From: an uncultured Eubacteriales bacterium
GTDB taxonomy: Bacteria > Bacillota > Clostridia > Lachnospirales > Anaerotignaceae
Length of the DNA stretch: 16,360 bases
Direction: 5' to 3'
NCBI GenBank assembly: GCA_902406135.1
Contig: CABPCX010000012.1
Span: forward strand, 1-16,360
Shown: piece after piece, positions 1-6,792 of the stretch
Layout of the letters: each line of letters opens with the position of its first letter
Numbering within the stretch: the first letter of the stretch is position 1
Notes under the pieces: model-generated
Database searches by the model: none
What the model saw: the letters and a program-made list of their open reading frames with translations, nothing else
Told to the model about the DNA's origin: nothing
Position numbers and translations under genes: made by a program

Positions 1-300
1 CTGCGCAAATGCCAGCCATAAATGGCTGTCCGCCTGTCTTGGCGGTGTTATGTTTCCCAACTGGAATCCGCAGTCGGAATTCATTTCCGACGAGGAAAAG
101 CAGGAGTTTCCAGGCTTTTTAGCCGATGGAACTCAGCACCCCGAAGAAACGGGGGCAGCGAAGCTGACTTTGCACTGCAAAGTGCTTGAACAATGCTTTA
201 TACTTCTGTTTGTTCGTCAAAGCCTTAAATAAAATGTGGCTTTGACGAAAGGTTGTCGATGTTATCGACAACTTTAAACCACCCCTGCGGGTGGTTTTTT
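1..300 (+). ncRNA. 3' portion of a hairpin-rich plus-strand transcript, family unknown (cut by window edge)
   Basis: Nearly every stretch can fold locally: CAGCCA/TGGCTG (13-28), CCGCC/GGCGG (30-45), ACTG/CAGT (60-74), TCGGAA/TTCCGA (74-90), GGCT/AGCC around a TTTT loop (113-124), CCCCG/CGGGG (139-154), ACTTTGC/GCAAAGT (167-183), a 12-bp stem TTCGTCAAAGCC/GGCTTTGACGAA (213-249), TTGTCGAT/ATCGACAA (253-271), and finally a 9-bp GC-rich stem with a T-run (276-300), which is an intrinsic terminator on this strand. One frame is open from the window edge to 232, but its translation is low in recognisable protein character and has no ribosome binding site. A structured RNA, or an RNA leader or 3' UTR of a gene beyond the left edge, fits better than a coding gene. 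I could not match it to tmRNA, RNase P, SRP RNA or a riboswitch from memory. Confidence 0.45.
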
Positions 301-857
301 ATATCATTTTTTCTCTTGTATATGATGGGCTCATCATAGCCGAATGTTTTTTTGCCGTTGACTTCCATACTTTCGGAAACTTCAAGACAGTCTTCCGAAA
401 AACGCTCGAAAAGGGTAAATTTCAGTACGGGTGAGAACATACTTACACTTCCGCCTTCCCATACTCCGTCTTTGAGTTTGTATACGGCAGGTGTGAATTT
501 TTCGGAAACCTTAAGCTTTGAATATTCAACGCCTTCGAGGGAGTCCCAGGTAAATGATGTCTTGTCATATCCTTCGGGAAGTTCCCAGGATGTGAGTTTC
601 ACTCCGTCACCTTCCTCGGTGAATAAAAAGAGATGGGGCATGGGCTTTGTTATTTCGCCTACGGTATAATAGCTTTCTTCTACCATAAATATGCCGTCAA
701 AATCCTTGGGCAGACCAATGATTTTATCGTTGCATACGGTATTCACATGTTCCGCATAGGGGAAACCCTGCACACCTTCGGATTTTAATCTGCTAAACTG
801 CTCCGAGTTATCAAAACGTCCTGTAAGAATGCCGGTAAACTTCTTTAAATTTTCCAT
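225..857 (-). CDS. hypothetical protein, 210 residues
   Basis: I do not recognise this family. The start is set at 857 because AGGAGG (865-870) lies 7 nt upstream of it, while the in-frame ATG at 861-863 is only 1 nt away. The product is soluble-looking, with no signal peptide or membrane segment, and is rich in aromatic and acidic residues (beta-strand-like pattern). The N-terminal stretch LTGRFDNSEQ and the later VEESYYTVGE vaguely recall CpcT/CpeT-type proteins; this is a memory-level resemblance only. A TATACT hexamer at 887-892 (minus) could be its -10 element, without a convincing -35. The last 20 or so codons run across the plus-strand terminator hairpins at 253-300, so the C-terminus may be poorly conserved. 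Monocistronic; the neighbouring flavodiiron gene has its own terminator upstream of it. Confidence 0.7.
   Translation of the reverse strand: MENLKKFTGILTGRFDNSEQFSRLKSEGVQGFPYAEHVNTVCNDKIIGLPKDFDGIFMVEESYYTVGEITKPMPHLFLFTEEGDGVKLTSWELPEGYDKTSFTWDSLEGVEYSKLKVSEKFTPAVYKLKDGVWEGGSVSMFSPVLKFTLFERFSEDCLEVSESMEVNGKKTFGYDEPIIYKRKNDIKNHPQGWFKVVDNIDNLSSKPHFI
276..300 (+). terminator. intrinsic terminator of the plus-strand RNA
   Basis: A 9-bp stem AAACCACCC/GGGTGGTTT with a CTGC loop runs directly into six Ts (295-300). The T-run lies on the plus-strand side, so it stops transcription arriving from the left. It sits inside the 3' end of the convergent minus-strand gene. Confidence 0.75.
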
Positions 858-1060
858 GAACATTCCTCCTTATAATATTTTAAAAAAGTATATCTATATG
901 TGCCTGTGCCAAACTATACCGGGGCGTCTGCACAGCCGGCGGCATCATATATAAATCTTTAGAAAGAGAACATATCACATTTTTTGTATTATGTCACCAT
1001 TTCCGGTAAAAGTTAAGAAAAAAGAAAATATTCTGAGATAAAAAGGAAAGTGCCAGAAAT

Positions 1061-1102
1061 AAAAAACAGACGAAACCGCTCTTTTTGGCGGGTCCGCCTG
1101 TT
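1061..1102 (-). terminator. intrinsic terminator of the flavodiiron gene
   Basis: Read on the minus strand, AACAGGCG (1095-1102) pairs with CGTCTGTT (1065-1072, one G-T pair) and a run of Ts follows. It lies about 12 nt past the stop codon at 1114. The apical part can pair further (GCGG/CCGC). The 190 bases beyond it, up to 857, hold no gene that I can see. Confidence 0.6.
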
Positions 1103-1113
1103 TAAACTTTAAA

Positions 1114-2316
1114 TTATTTCATTGACTCAATAAGGGCATCGGCAAGGGCATCAAGCTCGGCTTCCTTATCGGCTTTCATTGATGATGAAATTGTGAACTT
1201 GTTTCCGATTATCTCCATTCCCTTAAGCTCGTTTGTAACGAAATCTGTCATAAGAGTACCGCTCTTTATAGCCCATGTTCCGTTTTCAATAATGGATATC
1301 TTTCTGTTTGTGAGGCAGAGTGCCTTCATATCCTCAAGGAAGTTAAGCATAACAGGGAAGATTCCGAGATTGTAGGTAACGGAAGCAAGGACGATATTGC
1401 TGTACTTGAATGATTCCGCAATAAGTGTGGATACATGGGTATTTGATACGTCATATACCTTAACGTTTGTGCAGCCCTTTTCAACAAGCTTTGATGCAAG
1501 GGCCTGGGCAGCTGTTTCGGTGTTGCCGTACATTGAAGCATAGGCAATAACTACACCCTTTTCTTCGGGCTCGTATCTGCTCCATTTGTCGTGCTTGTCC
1601 ACAAAATATTCTATATTGCTTCTCCATACGGGACCATGGAGAGGGCATATCATCTTAATGTCCAGAGTCTGGGCTTTTTTAAGGAGCTTCTGTACGAATG
1701 TTCCGTATTTGCCAACGATATTTGTGTAATATCTTCTGGCGTCGTCTATCCAGTCGCGGTCAAAGTCCACTTCATCGTTAAAGAGCTTTCCGTCAAGGGC
1801 TCCGAATGAGCCAAAGGCATCGGCTGAGAAAAGAACACCGTTTGTGGTATCAAATGTAACCATTACTTCGGGCCAGTGAATCATTGATGCGCCTACGAAT
1901 GTAACGGTATGCTTTCCGAATGACATGGTGTCGCCCTCTTTAACAACGATGCCGCGGTCTCCTATATCAAAGCCAAACTGTTTCATCATGGTAAATGCCT
2001 TGTCTGTGCTTATGATTTTAGCTTCGGGATAACGGATAAGTACTTCTTCAAGGGAAGCGCCATGGTCAGGCTCCATATGGTTTATTACAAGATAGTCAAG
2101 TTTTTTGTCACCAAGGACTGCTTTTATGTTTTCGATATGCTGGCGGCATACGGACCAGTCAGTTGTATCAAATAAAACGTTTTTTTCGTCGGTGAGCAGG
2201 TATGAGTTGTATGAAACTCCTCGGGGGATAGGATGAATATTTTCAAAAAGGGCAAGACGATGGTCATTTCCTCCTACCCAATAGAGGTCTTCGGTCACTT
2301 TTCTTACACAATACAT
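1114..2316 (-). CDS. fprA: flavodiiron protein (FprA-type O2/NO reductase)
   Basis: This 400-residue cytoplasmic protein has the standard flavodiiron layout: a metallo-beta-lactamase-like diiron domain (about 1-250) followed by a flavodoxin domain (about 255-400). The diiron ligands are visible as the H80-x-E82-x-D84-H85 motif, then H147, D166 and H227, with the spacing usual for the family. The FMN-binding loop SMYGNTE is at 261-267. There is no C-terminal rubredoxin domain, so an external rubredoxin or flavoprotein must supply electrons. In anaerobes such enzymes reduce O2 to water and/or NO to N2O. The start MYCVRK is chosen because GGAGG lies just upstream; the in-frame extension to 2367 would cross the -10 promoter element. 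It is monocistronic, with a promoter at 2349-2377. Confidence 0.93.
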   Translation of the reverse strand: MYCVRKVTEDLYWVGGNDHRLALFENIHPIPRGVSYNSYLLTDEKNVLFDTTDWSVCRQHIENIKAVLGDKKLDYLVINHMEPDHGASLEEVLIRYPEAKIISTDKAFTMMKQFGFDIGDRGIVVKEGDTMSFGKHTVTFVGASMIHWPEVMVTFDTTNGVLFSADAFGSFGALDGKLFNDEVDFDRDWIDDARRYYTNIVGKYGTFVQKLLKKAQTLDIKMICPLHGPVWRSNIEYFVDKHDKWSRYEPEEKGVVIAYASMYGNTETAAQALASKLVEKGCTNVKVYDVSNTHVSTLIAESFKYSNIVLASVTYNLGIFPVMLNFLEDMKALCLTNRKISIIENGTWAIKSGTLMTDFVTNELKGMEIIGNKFTISSSMKADKEAELDALADALIESMK

Positions 2317-2348
2317 TTTTTGTCCTCCTTTTATATTTATAATATAAG

Positions 2349-2377
2349 TATATACCGCACATAGCATATCAAGTCAA
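2349..2377 (-). promoter_or_regulatory. sigma-A-type promoter of the flavodiiron gene
   Basis: On the minus strand TTGACT (2372-2377) is followed, after exactly 17 bases, by TATATA (2349-2354), which lies about 32 nt upstream of the start codon. This is a near-consensus vegetative promoter. Confidence 0.7.
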
Positions 2378-2507
2378 TACAAAAATACAGGCAGAAAAAA
2401 TAAACACACTGTCCGTGGAGTATATACATTAAATAATATGAAATTTTGAAATGAAGGTTCAGCAGCAGGGTTCAGATATATTGTGCTGAAATTGAAAATG
2501 TCTTGTA

Positions 2508-2536
2508 TTTACAACATTTTTAAAAACAATTATAAT
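2508..2536 (+). promoter_or_regulatory. sigma-A-type promoter of the 2570-6203 operon
   Basis: TTTACA (2508-2513), a 17-base spacer and TATAAT (2531-2536) lie 34 nt upstream of the first gene. This suggests constitutive expression of the operon that ends with the sigma-54 activator. Confidence 0.65.
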
Positions 2537-2569
2537 TAGTTAAAACGAAACTCTAGGAGGGAAACCAAA

Positions 2570-2923
2570 ATGGACGACAGTAAAGTAATAGTACAGGTTG
2601 ATAAAACCGTTGTAAAAATTACGGGAATAGACGTAAAGGGCCTCAATATACAGGAGCTTGAAGCCCTTATAAAGGATAAGCTTAAAAGCGTAGTAAGAAT
2701 AATAGGCGTTACGGGTTCATCCCTTGAGATGGACGTTTACGGCATAGAGGAAGAAGATATTTTAAGGGAAGGCGACGGACTTATAAAGGCGGTATCCTTG
2801 GCGGAGGGCATAACCCTTACGGACCTGGCCCAGATTTCTTCGGTAAGCAAGATAAAGACGGTAAATATAGATGATGTTCCTGCCTATGCGGAAGGACAGT
2901 GTATGAAAGAAAGGTGGCTTTGA
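2570..2923 (+). CDS. unrecognised protein, 117 residues, first gene of the activator operon
   Basis: I do not recognise this protein. It starts at ATG 2570 behind a strong GGAGG (2557-2561). It is a small soluble protein, with beta-strand-like alternation in the first 20 residues (VIVQVDKTVVKITGIDV), a Lys-rich helix around 25-40, and one Cys near the C-terminus. No membrane segment is visible. The stop at 2921-2923 lies 1 nt before the ATG of the MoCF-like gene, so the two are almost certainly translationally coupled and may act together. It is the promoter-proximal gene of an operon that also makes a NadD fusion and a sigma-54 activator. Confidence 0.75.
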   Translation: MDDSKVIVQVDKTVVKITGIDVKGLNIQELEALIKDKLKSVVRIIGVTGSSLEMDVYGIEEEDILREGDGLIKAVSLAEGITLTDLAQISSVSKIKTVNIDDVPAYAEGQCMKERWL

Positions 2924-2924
2924 T

Positions 2925-3428
2925 ATGTTTTCAAAGGCAGTAATAATACCCACAGGCGACGAGCTTGCGGCGGGAATAGTACTTGATACGGACAGCCCTG
3001 CGGTAATGGGACAGCTTCTTGCCGTTAATCCTTCGGCCTTTGTGGCAAGGACGGCCCCCGTTATTGATAAAGAAGAAAATATAACAAATACCATAAAGGG
3101 CTTTGCGGGCGAAGGCTATGACCTCATAATACTTTTAGGCGGCAGCGGCGGCGGACACCGCTACAGCTCAACCCTCGGAAAGGACTACACCCATACGTCC
3201 CTGGACAGCATACTTGAAGATATACACGAAGGCGCCCTCTATGGCAAAAACGGCCATATGTGGAGCAAACTCGTAATAGGCAGGCTGGGGAATGCCGTAG
3301 TATTCAATCTTCCCGGACCCTATGAGGAAGCCTGTGCATTTAAGGAGAGCTATTTGAAGTCAGAGGAAGATTTGGAGCTTATAAATAAAAATATGCTTGA
3401 AGCCCTTAAGGCCAAGTACGGAGCATAA
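2925..3428 (+). CDS. MoCF/MoaB-like (molybdopterin-binding fold) protein
   Basis: This 167-residue protein resembles the MoCF-biosynthesis fold shared by MoaB/MogA, MoeA domain III and CinA. GDELAAG at 11-17 corresponds to the usual GDE/GNE turn, DLIILLGGSGGG at 66-77 to the hydrophobic strand followed by a glycine-rich loop, and NLPGPYEEA at 128-136 to the usual LPG-x-P-x-x-A segment. The loop after GGSGGG reads HRYSS rather than the family's typical S-x-G-D-x-D, so it may bind something other than molybdopterin. No other molybdenum-cofactor gene is present. It is coupled to the preceding gene by a 1-nt gap and followed after 31 nt by the NadD fusion. Fold assignment is moderately confident; function is not known. 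Confidence 0.6.
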   Translation: MFSKAVIIPTGDELAAGIVLDTDSPAVMGQLLAVNPSAFVARTAPVIDKEENITNTIKGFAGEGYDLIILLGGSGGGHRYSSTLGKDYTHTSLDSILEDIHEGALYGKNGHMWSKLVIGRLGNAVVFNLPGPYEEACAFKESYLKSEEDLELINKNMLEALKAKYGA

Positions 3429-3459
3429 TTTATAAAAACACGAGTTGTAAGGTGATATT

Positions 3460-4734
3460 ATGGAGTCCTTTGTATATGACTCACTTATGGCGGATAAAAC
3501 GCCCCTGGCGGTATGTGTTTTATGTAAAGACGGCAGGAGCGGAGAAATAAAAGAAGCCCTTTCGGCCCTTGATGCCATGGAGTTTGGAAAATACAGGTCA
3601 GCCTATACCATAGACTACAGGCTTTCGGATATATTGAAAACACTGCTTTCTCCATTTAAAGATGATGTCATTGTTTTCGGAGCTTCGGTGGAGACGGCGG
3701 AAGCGGACTGTCCCACGGGAGGACTGCTTGGCACAATGGGCGGAGAGTGTGTATCGGCTGAAAGGGAAATATTTTCAAAAGACGGATTTACCTTTGTGAC
3801 AAGGCCGGGAGAATATGCCTTTGCCCTTGAGGGAGAGGATATGTCCCTTGCGGAGGAAATAACGGGCAGCGTGAAAAACGCACAAAATATGCCGGAGTAT
3901 ATGAAAGATTTAACGGGCATATCCAAGGATACGGAAATGCTGTATGATGCTTTGGAAAAGAGCGGACGGGAATTTATATTTATTTCCGACGGAAGCGGAG
4001 GAAGAAAGGGAGCCGCCGCCGTAAGGGGAGAAATAGTCCTTCTTTCCGAGACAAAGAGGCGTGCCAAAGAGGAAACCGGCCTCAGGGGTTTAAAGAAAAT
4101 AGGCATAATGGGAGGAACCTTTGACCCCATACATAACGGCCATCTCATAGCGGCGGAGACTGCCAGGGACAGGCTGGGGCTGGATAAGGTTGTATTCATA
4201 CCCACGGGCCACACACCCTATAAAAAGCACGGAGTTACTGACGGATTAAGGAGGTACGTTATGACCTGTCTTGCGGCAGAAAGCAATGAAAGTTTCTGTG
4301 TATCCTCCGTTGAGATAGATAAAAGAGGCTTTTCTTATACGGCCGATACGGTGGAGGAAATAAGAAAACGCTGCGATAAAGACGCTAAGCTGTATTTCAT
4401 AACGGGAGCCGATGTGCTGGAAGATATAGCCGGCTGGAAAAATTTTGATGCCCTTTCAAAGATATGTTCCTTTGCGGCGGTCACAAGGCCGGGATACGAA
4501 GCGGGAGAAGCTGTGGACAGGCTTTTGAAAAGGGGCGTGGACATAATACTTGTGGAAGGCCCCGCTTTAGATATATCCTCGTCTAATATAAGACAGAATA
4601 CGGCGGAAGGCAGGTCGGTAAAATATCTTATGCCCGAAGCCGTTGAAAAATATATTAGCCTTCACGGCCTTTATAAGGGAGCGGAGCGTGGAGACGAAAG
4701 AAGCTGGGAGAGACTTCTTAAAAAGCTGATATAA
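3460..4734 (+). CDS. nadD: fusion: unknown N-terminal domain + nicotinate-nucleotide adenylyltransferase (NadD)
   Basis: The protein has 424 residues, against about 200 for ordinary NadD. Residues about 211-424 are a complete NadD-like domain: GGTFDPIHNGH at 218-228 carries the HxGH nucleotidyltransferase motif, an IPTGHTPYKK segment follows, and the late ISSSNIR motif near the end is the ribose/phosphate-binding signature. NadD joins nicotinate mononucleotide and ATP to make deamido-NAD in the NAD pathway. Residues 1-205 match nothing I recognise; they contain Gly-rich turns (PTGGLLGTMGGE near 85-96, SDGSGGRKG near 176-184) and no membrane segment. No start codon with a ribosome binding site lies at the domain junction (the residue before KKIGIMGG is a TTA Leu), so the fusion appears real. 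The start at 3460 has TAAGGTGA upstream. The canonical partners yqeK and rsfS are absent. Confidence 0.8.
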   Translation: MESFVYDSLMADKTPLAVCVLCKDGRSGEIKEALSALDAMEFGKYRSAYTIDYRLSDILKTLLSPFKDDVIVFGASVETAEADCPTGGLLGTMGGECVSAEREIFSKDGFTFVTRPGEYAFALEGEDMSLAEEITGSVKNAQNMPEYMKDLTGISKDTEMLYDALEKSGREFIFISDGSGGRKGAAAVRGEIVLLSETKRRAKEETGLRGLKKIGIMGGTFDPIHNGHLIAAETARDRLGLDKVVFIPTGHTPYKKHGVTDGLRRYVMTCLAAESNESFCVSSVEIDKRGFSYTADTVEEIRKRCDKDAKLYFITGADVLEDIAGWKNFDALSKICSFAAVTRPGYEAGEAVDRLLKRGVDIILVEGPALDISSSNIRQNTAEGRSVKYLMPEAVEKYISLHGLYKGAERGDERSWERLLKKLI

Positions 4735-4781
4735 GTAAACATTGAATGAAGTGATAACCTAGATGTTTGGAGGCGCTGGTA

Positions 4782-6203
4782 ATGGAGCCTAAAACTTATA
4801 AAGACAGTAAAGACAATGAAGATTCCAAGACCCTTGAGATGCTCAAGAGCTGTCTGGACTATTATTACGGAAATATACTCATAGCCGACGGAAAGGGAAA
4901 GATACTGTATGTGAATGCAACTCTGCCCAAGATGTATAACATATCCATGGAGAGGGCCCTTTCCATGACCGTATATGATTTGGTAAACGAAGGGGTTTTG
5001 GACCGCTCGGCGGTTATAGAGGTGCTTAAGACGGGCATGGAAGCTGTCATAAAGCTGGGCATACAGTCATCGGGAGCGGCCATTGACTGCGTGGCCAAGC
5101 CCATATATGAAAACGGCGAAATAAAATATATAATTGCCTTCAGCCATGACGAAATATTTATGGACGAGATGAAAAACGAACTGCGCATAGAGAAGGAAAA
5201 GCGCAGGGAGATGAAGGACACCCTTCTTTTCATACAGCAGGCCAACAATAAGTACAGGTCCATAATTACGGCTGACGCCCAGATGAAAAATCTTTTTGAC
5301 AGTATGCGTTATCTGGCAAAGACGGACAGCACCATAATTCTTTACGGAGAATCGGGTGTAGGAAAGGACGTTTTGGCCAATTACATACATTCAAACAGTA
5401 TGCGCTCGGGTGAGATTTTTCTGCCCGTCAACTGCAGTGCCATTCCTTCCGAGCTTATGGAGTCGGAGTTTTTCGGATATGAGAAAGGTTCCTTTACGGG
5501 AGCGGATAAAAACGGCAAAAAGGGTATTTTTGAGATGGGCAACGGAGGAACGGTATTTCTTGATGAAATAGGTGACCTTCCACCGCTTATGCAGGCCAAA
5601 CTTTTGAGATTCCTTGACTCGGGAGAGATAAAGAGGGTCGGCAGTACGGATATAATATATACCAATGTCAGGATAATAGCGGCCACCAACAGGGATTTGG
5701 TAAAGATGGTAAGAGAAGGACAATTCAGGGAGGACCTTTATTACAGGCTGAACATAATACCCGCCTATATACCGCCCCTTAGGGAAAGACCCGATGATAT
5801 AGAGGCCCTGGCGGAGCATTATCTCAAGGAATACAACCAGAAATACGGCCACAGCGTAAAATTCAGCGAGGACCAGAGAAAGAGGCTTTTGGAATATTCC
5901 TGGCCGGGAAACATCAGGGAGCTGAGAAACGAGGTTGAGCGTTATGTCATAACCGACGGAAGGACAAGCATACTTATGGCAAGTTCGCTGCCTAAAATGA
6001 TGTCGGGGTCAAAAAGTTCGGGCAAAAAAGTATGCACCGACGACCTCAGAAGCGCCAAGGAAAGATTTGAGAAGGATTATATAAAGCAGGTGCTGGAGGA
6101 AAACGGCTGGAAGATACAAAAAGCCGCCGACAGTCTGGGAATACACAGGTCTGTTTTATATACGAAGATGGAAAAATATAAATTAAAGGATGAGAGGTCT
6201 TGA
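4782..6203 (+). CDS. sigma-54-dependent transcriptional activator with N-terminal PAS domain
   Basis: This is a 473-residue bacterial enhancer-binding protein. A PAS sensor domain (about 25-128) is followed by a charged, probably coiled-coil linker (128-150), an AAA+ domain (about 160-395) and a Fis-type helix-turn-helix (about 425-470). Walker A is GESGVGKD (189-196); the sigma-54-contacting loop is GSFTGA (236-241, a GAFTGA variant); Walker B is TVFLDE (257-262); WPGNIRELRN is at 374-383. All catalytic elements are present, so it should be active. There is no receiver domain, so control is probably by a ligand of the PAS domain rather than by a kinase. The start is ATG 4782, with GGAGG at 4768-4772; an upstream in-frame TTG would overlap that site. 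A sigma-54 promoter lies 104 nt downstream of its stop. Confidence 0.93.
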   Translation: MEPKTYKDSKDNEDSKTLEMLKSCLDYYYGNILIADGKGKILYVNATLPKMYNISMERALSMTVYDLVNEGVLDRSAVIEVLKTGMEAVIKLGIQSSGAAIDCVAKPIYENGEIKYIIAFSHDEIFMDEMKNELRIEKEKRREMKDTLLFIQQANNKYRSIITADAQMKNLFDSMRYLAKTDSTIILYGESGVGKDVLANYIHSNSMRSGEIFLPVNCSAIPSELMESEFFGYEKGSFTGADKNGKKGIFEMGNGGTVFLDEIGDLPPLMQAKLLRFLDSGEIKRVGSTDIIYTNVRIIAATNRDLVKMVREGQFREDLYYRLNIIPAYIPPLRERPDDIEALAEHYLKEYNQKYGHSVKFSEDQRKRLLEYSWPGNIRELRNEVERYVITDGRTSILMASSLPKMMSGSKSSGKKVCTDDLRSAKERFEKDYIKQVLEENGWKIQKAADSLGIHRSVLYTKMEKYKLKDERS

Positions 6204-6219
6204 TTTCGCTACATAGGTT

Positions 6220-6251
6220 GTGAAAACAGGACAAAAACTGTCGTGAAAACA
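6220..6251. promoter_or_regulatory. direct repeat GTGAAAACA, candidate activator (UAS) site
   Basis: GTGAAAACA occurs at 6220-6228 and again at 6243-6251, 23 bp apart, roughly two helical turns. GACA/TGTC (about 6230-6242) forms an inverted repeat between them. The pair lies about 60-90 bp upstream of the sigma-54 promoter at 6307, a possible place for binding of the activator encoded just upstream. This is inference from position and repetition only. Confidence 0.35.
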
Positions 6252-6274
6252 AGAAAATAAATATTTTTGATATG

Positions 6275-6302
6275 AAAAAAGCCCGAGATTTCGGGCTTTT
6301 TT
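6275..6302 (+). terminator. intrinsic terminator of the activator operon
   Basis: AAGCCCGA/TCGGGCTT with a 4-nt loop is flanked by an A-run and a T-run (6297-6302). The symmetry allows termination in either direction. It separates the activator operon from the sigma-54 promoter 5 nt further on. Confidence 0.8.
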
Positions 6303-6306
6303 CAAT

Positions 6307-6323
6307 TTGGCACGGTTTTTGCT
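6307..6323 (+). promoter_or_regulatory. sigma-54 (-24/-12) promoter of the hydroxyacid operon
   Basis: TTGGCACGGTTTTTGCT matches the sigma-54 consensus closely: GG at 6309-6310 and GC at 6321-6322 with exactly 10 bases between. The expected transcript start is near 6334, giving a 5' leader of about 44 nt. The same 17 bases recur at 9752-9768. Confidence 0.92.
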
Positions 6324-6377
6324 TAATTAATAAATTGACTGGGAAAAACTTTTTTTCAAGAAGAGAGGATGAATAAT

Positions 6378-6767
6378 ATGAAATTATTACACACAAAGTT
6401 ACCGGAGTTCATCAAGAAGATGCAGGTAGCAGCGGCAGAAAAAGGAAACGTGCCAAAGGAAATAGATATCAAAGGTCTTGAAAATTTAAGATCTGCAAAG
6501 ATGCAGAGTCTCCGTACAGGACGTATTGAGCATGCTGTAGGCGAGATAGCTGCCATTGAAGACGTAGAAAAACTTGAGCTTATAATGATTCCCCGTGTTC
6601 CCGAGACAATGCAGACGGTTATTGTAAAGGGAATAGACAAGGACGGAAAATGCCGCAAGGCTATTCTTGAGATCATCAATGTTCTTCACCCCACAGAGGA
6701 AGCGTATCTTCTTGACTGCGCCCACGAAGACGTTGAAGACAGAAGACCCGCCATCGGAAACCATTGA
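6378..6767 (+). CDS. unrecognised protein, 129 residues, first gene of the sigma-54 operon
   Basis: I do not recognise this family. The start is ATG 6378, 9 nt after AGAGAGG (6362-6368); the in-frame ATG at 6369 abuts that site and is unlikely. The product is a small soluble protein with a helical first half (Lys/Glu-rich, about 8-60) and a beta-like segment LELIMIPRVP (66-75), followed by MQTVIVKGIDKDG (78-90), a possible strand-turn-strand. It has two Cys residues (92 and 114), no CxxC motif, and no membrane segments. It is the first gene behind a sigma-54 promoter and lies 25 nt before the 340-residue partner gene, so the two products may be subunits of one complex. Codon use (AAA/GAA, ATC and ACA) is closer to highly expressed genes than that of the upstream operon. 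Confidence 0.8.
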   Translation: MKLLHTKLPEFIKKMQVAAAEKGNVPKEIDIKGLENLRSAKMQSLRTGRIEHAVGEIAAIEDVEKLELIMIPRVPETMQTVIVKGIDKDGKCRKAILEIINVLHPTEEAYLLDCAHEDVEDRRPAIGNH

Positions 6768-6792
6768 TTTGTTGATTTAAGGAGGAAATATT

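Noticed and set aside
50..124. Weak resemblance of the left-edge RNA to a cobalamin riboswitch (GGAATCCG, GCAGGAG...CCAGGC)
   Set aside because: The B12 box is imperfect and the GGGAA and CCCGC-ACTGT core elements are missing or out of order.
2..232. Frame open from the window edge to a stop at 232 (60-residue version from ATG 50)
   Set aside because: No ribosome binding site at the ATG, an unprotein-like translation, and the DNA is explained by consecutive hairpins. A true gene tail from the left cannot be fully excluded.
880..915. TTTGGCACAGGCACATAT on the minus strand as a third sigma-54 promoter for the 225-857 gene
   Set aside because: The -24-like TGGCAC is present, but the -12 GC at the required spacing is TA.
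6369..6377. Upstream ATG for the first gene of the LarA-like operon
   Set aside because: It touches the ribosome binding site AGAGAGG; the ATG at 6378 has proper spacing.
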